DNA of 33,806 nucleotides from Selaginella moellendorffii (lineage: Eukaryota; Streptophyta; Lycopodiopsida; Selaginellales; Selaginellaceae): NCBI RefSeq assembly GCF_000143415.4, contig NW_003314293.1, positions 1,806,774-1,840,579 of the forward strand, written 5' to 3'. The translations under genes were made by a program, and so were the position numbers. The notes below the pieces were generated by a model that was not told the origin of the DNA, made no database searches, and was given only the letters and a program-made list of their open reading frames with translations. Of this stretch, positions 28,500-33,806 are shown in pieces (within the stretch, counting starts at the first letter, position 1; each line of letters begins with the position of its first letter).

Positions 28500-30050
28500 G
28501 ATGGTGAAAAAGAATCGTGCTGAAGACACTAAAACCTTTAGATGGGCGAATTGAGAGGAGGAAACTCTTGCTAGAGATGCTATGGAAGAGGCTGAGGCTG
28601 AGTTAAAAGAGGAAGAGCCAGATGCTATGGCACTGCAGCGTACGGCTCAAGAAATTGAGATCGCGAATTTGCGAAGAGAAATGCAAATTGAAGGAGAACA
28701 AGAAAAGGAAGAAAGAAGCTGAAGTAGCTAAACCAACTAAACCTAAGCAACCGGACTCCTCTTCAAGTTCTAAGGACAATGAAGTTTTACAATTGCCCCT
28801 AGTTGCACGAGTTTCAAAGTTTAAGCCTCTGAAACCACCCAATTTCAAAGGCATACGGGACTATAAGGTTTTGGAGGACTGGGTCTACGATATGGAAAAC
28901 TATTTCATAGTGGCAGACATAGATGATCGTATGAAAGTTGCATGCGCGCAATCCTTTCTCACCGATCATGCCAAAACTTAGTGGCGCCAAGTGTGTGCTG
29001 AAAAAGGGCAGACTAGAAGTTGGATCAAGATGCGGTCTCATATCCGTAAGGAATACTTGCCAGATGATCTTGGTCTGAGACTTCACACAAAGTTGCAACG
29101 GTTAAAGCAGTGAAGGGACCTTATACATTACATTAATACGTTTGCTCAAAAGCGCATTATAATTGCAAATATGAGTGACGAAGATGCTCAGAGTTATTTT
29201 CTGGGGGGTTTAAGTTCACTTTCTCGCAATGAGATTTGAAGTTTAAGCCTGGAGTGTAAGGAGGCAGCATAGCAAGTTGCCTTTAGTTATGGAACAATAT
29301 CAGCAACTGTATTTGGTACCTCAGATAAGAATAGGAATTTTGGAAATAAACAAGGTGATCGGAAACAGAGGGTGGAAAGAAGGTTCCACCCTGGAGGCTC
29401 ACAAAAAACGGTTAACAAAGGTGGTGGTGGTTGGAGACCACCAACAGCTTCTTCTGGTCCTAGGCCCTTTGTTCCTCCTCCTGGTGGGTACAAGCAATAG
29501 CAACTTGCAAAACCTGCTCCTAGCAAAACGGGTAATGTGGGTCATTGTTTCCATTGTGGAGAGTCAGGACATAGGTCCTCAAAATGTCCCAACAAGCATA
29601 AGACAAAGTCTTGTGTTAATGTCATGAGGGAAGATGGTGGTGGTGAAGCTGAAGGGGTTGACGAGTTGGTCAATGCAAACTATGAGGAAGAGGAGGTGAG
29701 TTACTTTCATTGCTTTCCTCAAGCTTTTCTTGTAGTTAATGCAAACACTGATCCGTTGATGTATTTGGTAGGCTTTATCTGCGGACATTGAATCCAAGTG
29801 ATGATTGACACAGAAGCTACACACAGCATGATATCCGAAAACTTAATTAAGTTTTTAGAATTGAATGCTGAGCAAATGTCACCTATGCACTTCCAGTTTA
29901 TGGAAAGTGGGCAAGTAGCCAAAAAATTTGTGAGTGATGTTCCAATAAAATTATCCAAATAGAAAGAAAGAATGGACTTGGTAGTGTTGAAAATACCAGA
30001 TTTTCAAATGATGTTTGGTATGGACTTGTATCACATTGAAGTTAGAAGGA
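28500..30050 (+). pseudogene. Element E gag and protease
   Basis: A charged helical start (about 28560-28710, EEAEAELKEEE) lies one frame away from the main part, which begins near 28700. The capsid-like block PNFKGIRDYKVLEDWVYDMENYF matches that of element C. It is followed by WIKMRSHIRKEYLPDD, a Gly/Pro-rich linker, and the CCHC knuckle CFHCGESGHRSSKC at 29546-29587. The protease site at 29807 is D-T-E-A instead of D-T-G-A (GGA to GAA type change), so it is inactive. Premature stops occur at 28979, 29112 and several later positions. Confidence 0.8.
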
Positions 30051-30059
30051 CGTCCTGAT

Positions 30060-33000
30060 GTGTCCTTCCAATTGCAAAAGCACTCCTCAAAGGATTGGGA
30101 TGCTAAGTTTCTGATTGCGAGAGCTGCTTAAAAAGTAGTTAAAAAGGGATGTCGGACCTTTTGGGTTTAGGTGATGGAAGCTAAGGGTGTGGGTGCCTCA
30201 GTTCAAATTGGTGATGGAGTTGATCTTGTACCAAAGAAGATATTAGAGTTGTTGGCGCAGAATCAAGATATCTTCCCGAAGGATTTACTACTAGGGCTAC
30301 CTCCTAGCCATGAGGTTGATCATTGAATTGAGGTTATTCTGGGTTCTAAACCACCTACAAAAGCTCTATATTGTTTGAACATCAAGGAGATGGCTGAACT
30401 CAAAAAGCAACTCATAGAGCTTCTTGACAAAGGTCATATCTAACCAAGAAAATCACCTTATAGAGCACTAGTCCTTTTTGTTATGAAAAAGGATAGAACC
30501 ATAAGGATGTGTATCAACTATTGGGCACTCAATAAGATCACGGTCAAAAATAGTTATCCTTTGCCTCGCATTGATAACTTGTTTGACCAACTCTTAAAGG
30601 CTAAGTATTTTACGTGGCTTGATTTGCGGTTTGGGTATCATTAGATACGGGTGGCAGATTAAGATGTGGAGAAGACAACTTTTAAGGCTTGGTATAGATT
30701 TTATGAGTTCCTTATCATGTTGTTTGGGTTATGCAATGCTCCGGCAATGTTTAGCACTATGATAGATAGAATATTTGGAGATTATTTGGATGCATTTGTT
30801 GTCCTATATATCGATGATGTTCTAGTCTTTAGTGAAATGTTGGAGGATCATTTGAAACACTTGGAGTTGGTGTTTTAGAAAATATATGAACACCAATTGT
30901 ATGCTAAGGAAAGTAAATGCGCTTTTGGACAATTGCGCGTAAATTTTCTCGGACATATAGTCGGTGGTGGCATAATTGAGGTAGATCCAAAGAAGGTGGA
31001 AGCGGTGAAGTCTTGGGAAGTCTCGACCACTATATTAGATGTTCGTTCCTTTCTCGGTTTGGCGAGATACTATTGCAAGTTTGTCCGCAATTTTGCAAGA
31101 ATTACTCTTTCATTGACTAAGTTAACGAAGAGCAGCATACCATTTCATTGGACACTAGCTTGTCAGCGTGCTTTTGTACAGTTGAAGGAGATCTTGATTA
31201 CGGTTCCTATTCTCAGAATCCCAGATCTTGATAAACCTTTTGAAGTGCATTGTGATGCATCTGGCTATGCTATTGGTGCCGTATTGCAGCAAGATTGTGA
31301 CAAAGCGGTTGGTGTCACGCTAAGGCGACATGGTTGTCCCGTTGCATTCTATTTTGAGAAATTGGATGAAACCCAACGAAGATGGCTAACGCACAAGAAA
31401 GAAATGTTTGCTATAGTGTCGGCATTAGAACATTGAAGACACTACTTGGGTGGACACACCAAAGTTTATACAAATAGTAACACACTAAGCTACTTTGCTA
31501 TGCAGCCAAAGCTTACGCCAAAGCAAACTCGTTGGCAAGAGAAGCTTGTTAGATATGATATTGAAGTCATATATAAACCTGGTAAAGACAATATTGTTCC
31601 AGATGCATTGAGTCGTCAGGCTCAGTTTTAGGCAATGTCGGCAATCAGTTTAGACTGGTTAGAGGATGTTCGGACTTCGTATGGAAATGATCTATTGGCA
31701 AAAGTAGTCTTACACCATGCGGAGTTGTTAAAGTAGAACCCTGATAGCAAAGTGGCGAAAGTTGTTAGTTGAACCAATGTGAAGCTTCACTTCTCAGTTT
31801 GGGATGGGCTTATATTCTGTAAGCAAGAAAGATTGTATCTTCCCTCTAAGGATCTATAGCAATTGTTTCTGCGGGAACATCATGATGTTCCAGCAGCGAG
31901 ACATGGTGGAAAGCGAAAGACTCTGGTTTCATTGAAAAAGGGATTTTTCTGGTCTAGTATGGAAGGTGACGTAGCGGACTATGTCCGTTCTTGCCCTATA
32001 TGCCAGCAATGTAAGTGCAAAACTGAGAAGCAGGCTGGAAAGTTGCAATGCATTCCAGCACCGGCATGGCCATTTCAAAATGTGACACTTGATTTTGTCA
32101 CTTGTTTGCTGAAGTCTAAGGGTTATGATACTTTTATGGTGGTTGTGGATCGGCTGTCTAAGATTGCACACTTTATTCCAACTGTAGAAACAGTGAATGC
32201 GAAGCAAGCAACAAAACTCTTTTTCCATGAAGTCGTGTGGGTTTGTGGTCTTCCCAAAGAGATGATCTCGGATAGAGATTCGAGGTTTACAAGAAAGTTT
32301 TGGGGTATATTATTCCAGCTGTTTGGTACTAAGTTGAAGTTTAGTATAACTTATCATCCTCAAACTGATGGGCAGACTGAATGTGTGAATGCTCAAGTTG
32401 AGGATTATCTGCGGTACTATGTCGCAGTGAACCAATGCGACTGAGTTGAGCATTTGGATACAGCAAAAATCTATTATAACAACACATTTCACAGCACTAT
32501 TGGCTATTCTCCATAGGAGATGCTACAAGGAAATGCTTGTGGGGTGCCTCAATAGATTGTTGTACCGCAATCAATGTCCAAAGTGTAGGTCCCAGACTTA
32601 TGTGAGCAGCTACGCCAAGGTTGGTCTAGAGCTATTAAGGTGATGGGCAAAGCTCAGGATAGATATCGACGTGATAAGGATTAGCATCATTGGGATGTAT
32701 CCTATCAAGTGGGAGATCAGGTGTGGCTATCTTCCAGGAACTTGAACATTAAGGGATTTTTGTCTCGGAAGCTGTTACTGAGATATGTTGGACCCTATTG
32801 GGTGTTGAAATGACTTGGTGATGTATCCTATTAGTTGGATATTTCACAAGAGATGTCTAGACTTCATGATGTGTTTCATGTCAGTTTACTGGCCCAATAT
32901 CATGAGGATCCTGGCTGCTCTAGGGATGTTCGTCCAGCTCCAAATGTTATTGATGGTGAACCGGAGTATGAGGTTGAGACTATTCTTTTGTCTCATAAGT

Positions 33001-33137
33001 CACGTGGTGGTCGAACCAAGGAATATTTAGTTAAGTGGAAAGGTTACCCATCTTGCGAATCAACTTGGGAGCTTTTTAGGAATCTTACACATGCTCGTGA
33101 GCTTGTCATGGAGTATGAGAATCTTAATAAAGACTAG
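30060..33137 (+). pseudogene. Element E pol: RT, RNase H, integrase and chromodomain
   Basis: One frame over 3.07 kb with 19 premature stops and no frameshift. [35 protein letters not shown] (catalytic Asp at about 30813), [10 protein letters not shown]. RNase H: CDASGYAIGAVL, then YTNSNTL, where the usual catalytic Asp is Asn. Integrase: zinc finger with CPICQQCK (31990-32015), LDFVTCL, MISDRDSRF and HPQTDGQTECVN without interruption, RYVGPYWVL. The chromodomain (32964-33110) has EYEVETIL and VKWKGYPSCESTWE, ending at a stop at 33135. Stops sit where Gln, Trp or Arg is expected (for example GYH-stop-IRV, ALEH-stop-RHY). Confidence 0.88.
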
Positions 33138-33733
33138 TTTTATAACTCATGTAATAAATCTTGCAAATCAATAAAGTAATATGTTTTTATAAATCAAACA
33201 TTTCATTTTTTTTGTTCGTTAGTACTTTGGTCAGTTTTGGCAAGCTGACTTTGGCACTTCGGTGCATGGGTCCAATCCATAACCATGGGGATAACTATTA
33301 TAAACTAATCACAAGTCCCTACCTCTCTCTCAATGACTCATTTTTGAAAAGGGGCATGGTCGTGTAAACAACTTAATCTGCTAGTTTATAATAGTTGTCT
33401 AAATCTTCCTGACAGGGTTGATTTTTTACTCAGGGGAAGTTCGGTTTTGGCCTTCTCCCTATGTTCCTGCGGGTAGGGATGTATCATTCCTTTGTAACCC
33501 GAGTGGCACTTGGAGTAGCAAGGGTGGCTAACTCCGTTAGTAATTTCTTTGTCGGCGACGGCCAGAGGGTGTCTGAGTCTTGACGTCTTTAGACGTAGAG
33601 GAGAGGTCGTTCCATAACTTATTTAAGTTGGTGTGTTTCCCATATAGTGTGCTTTCTGTTAACTTTCGGAGTTGTTTTCTTGATGGTCTACTAGACTCAA
33701 GTATACATTAACGAGGACGTCAATATTCCCACA
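33138..33733 (+). other. 3' untranslated region of element E
   Basis: No supported ORF. It contains AATAAA signals near 33152 and 33169, and a 15-bp inverted repeat (33293-33307 and 33382-33396, AACTATTATAAACTA type) around a 74-nt spacer. Confidence 0.5.
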
Positions 33734-33754
33734 GGGGGGCGGGGGGGGGGGGAG
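33734..33754 (+). other. Polypurine tract of element E
   Basis: GGGGGGC followed by a G run and AG directly before the TG of the LTR. It is unusually G-rich, and the run length may be unreliable in the assembly. Confidence 0.8.
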
Positions 33755-33806
33755 TGTCGCAAATGTGACTTTAAGTATTGAAAATACTTGTGGCCAGTCC
33801 TACAGA
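33755..33806 (+). mobile_element. Start of the 3' LTR of element E, cut by the window end
   Basis: It begins TGTCGCAAATGTGAC and is homologous to the reverse-strand LTR start at 556 of this window. It contains the small palindrome AAGTATT-GAA-AATACTT. Confidence 0.8.

Larger units (their letters stand above)
28461..33806 (+). mobile_element. Element E: Ty3/gypsy chromovirus, plus strand, decayed, runs off the window
   Basis: Gag, protease, RT, RNase H, integrase and chromodomain lie in order, with a 3' untranslated region, a long G-rich polypurine tract and the start of the 3' LTR at 33755. The 5' boundary is uncertain: a degenerate primer-site-like sequence (TTTAGTTACTGATAGAGG) follows 28461, but no copy of the 3' LTR start is present upstream. 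Decay is almost purely by stop codons. Confidence 0.8.

Overview
The window looks like repeat-rich nuclear DNA of a land plant, most likely a lycophyte such as Selaginella. This is inferred from the host-type gene, an alpha-carbonic anhydrase whose five introns are only 48-91 nt, from a degenerate PPR-type fragment, and from dense Ty3/gypsy LTR retrotransposons primed by initiator-Met tRNA. One 100-N assembly gap lies at 14000-14099. No database search was possible, so family names rest on motifs read by eye.

Layout. 1-556 is a reverse-strand LTR (element F), followed by a 2-kb reverse-strand reading frame broken by stops that I cannot identify. 2640-5519 holds two old, AT-rich relics of the B family in opposite orientations. 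5527-9445 is the gene island: a PPR relic, the apparently intact carbonic anhydrase gene (6672-7750, minus), a D-arm-less tRNA-Pro-like sequence, and a DUF4460-like pseudogene. From 9767 to 26391 there is a three-level nest on the minus strand. Element D (Tat-like, with an extra frame of about 600 codons downstream of integrase) is split by element C (chromovirus, 13335-25702, target duplication CCTAT). The 3' LTR of C is in turn split by element B (14366-19262, 233-bp LTRs). 26392-27214 is a truncated C-type LTR in plus orientation, followed by a 12-bp minisatellite and another decayed unidentified frame up to 28103. 28461-33806 is element E, a plus-strand chromovirus whose 3' LTR begins at 33755 and runs off the window.

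Decay. All the retroelements are dead. In E, 19 premature stops sit in 3 kb of pol without a single frameshift, and the two LTRs of B differ by 11 substitutions that are all transitions. This fits 5-methylcytosine deamination in silenced DNA.

Most unusual signal. The integrase of element C is interrupted at two places by 47-nt and 52-nt GT...AG sequences. Removing either one exactly restores the frame and the conserved residues, so they look like true spliceosomal introns inside an LTR-retrotransposon integrase. The same gene also carries an inverted integrase zinc-finger segment joined through a 44-bp near-perfect palindrome.
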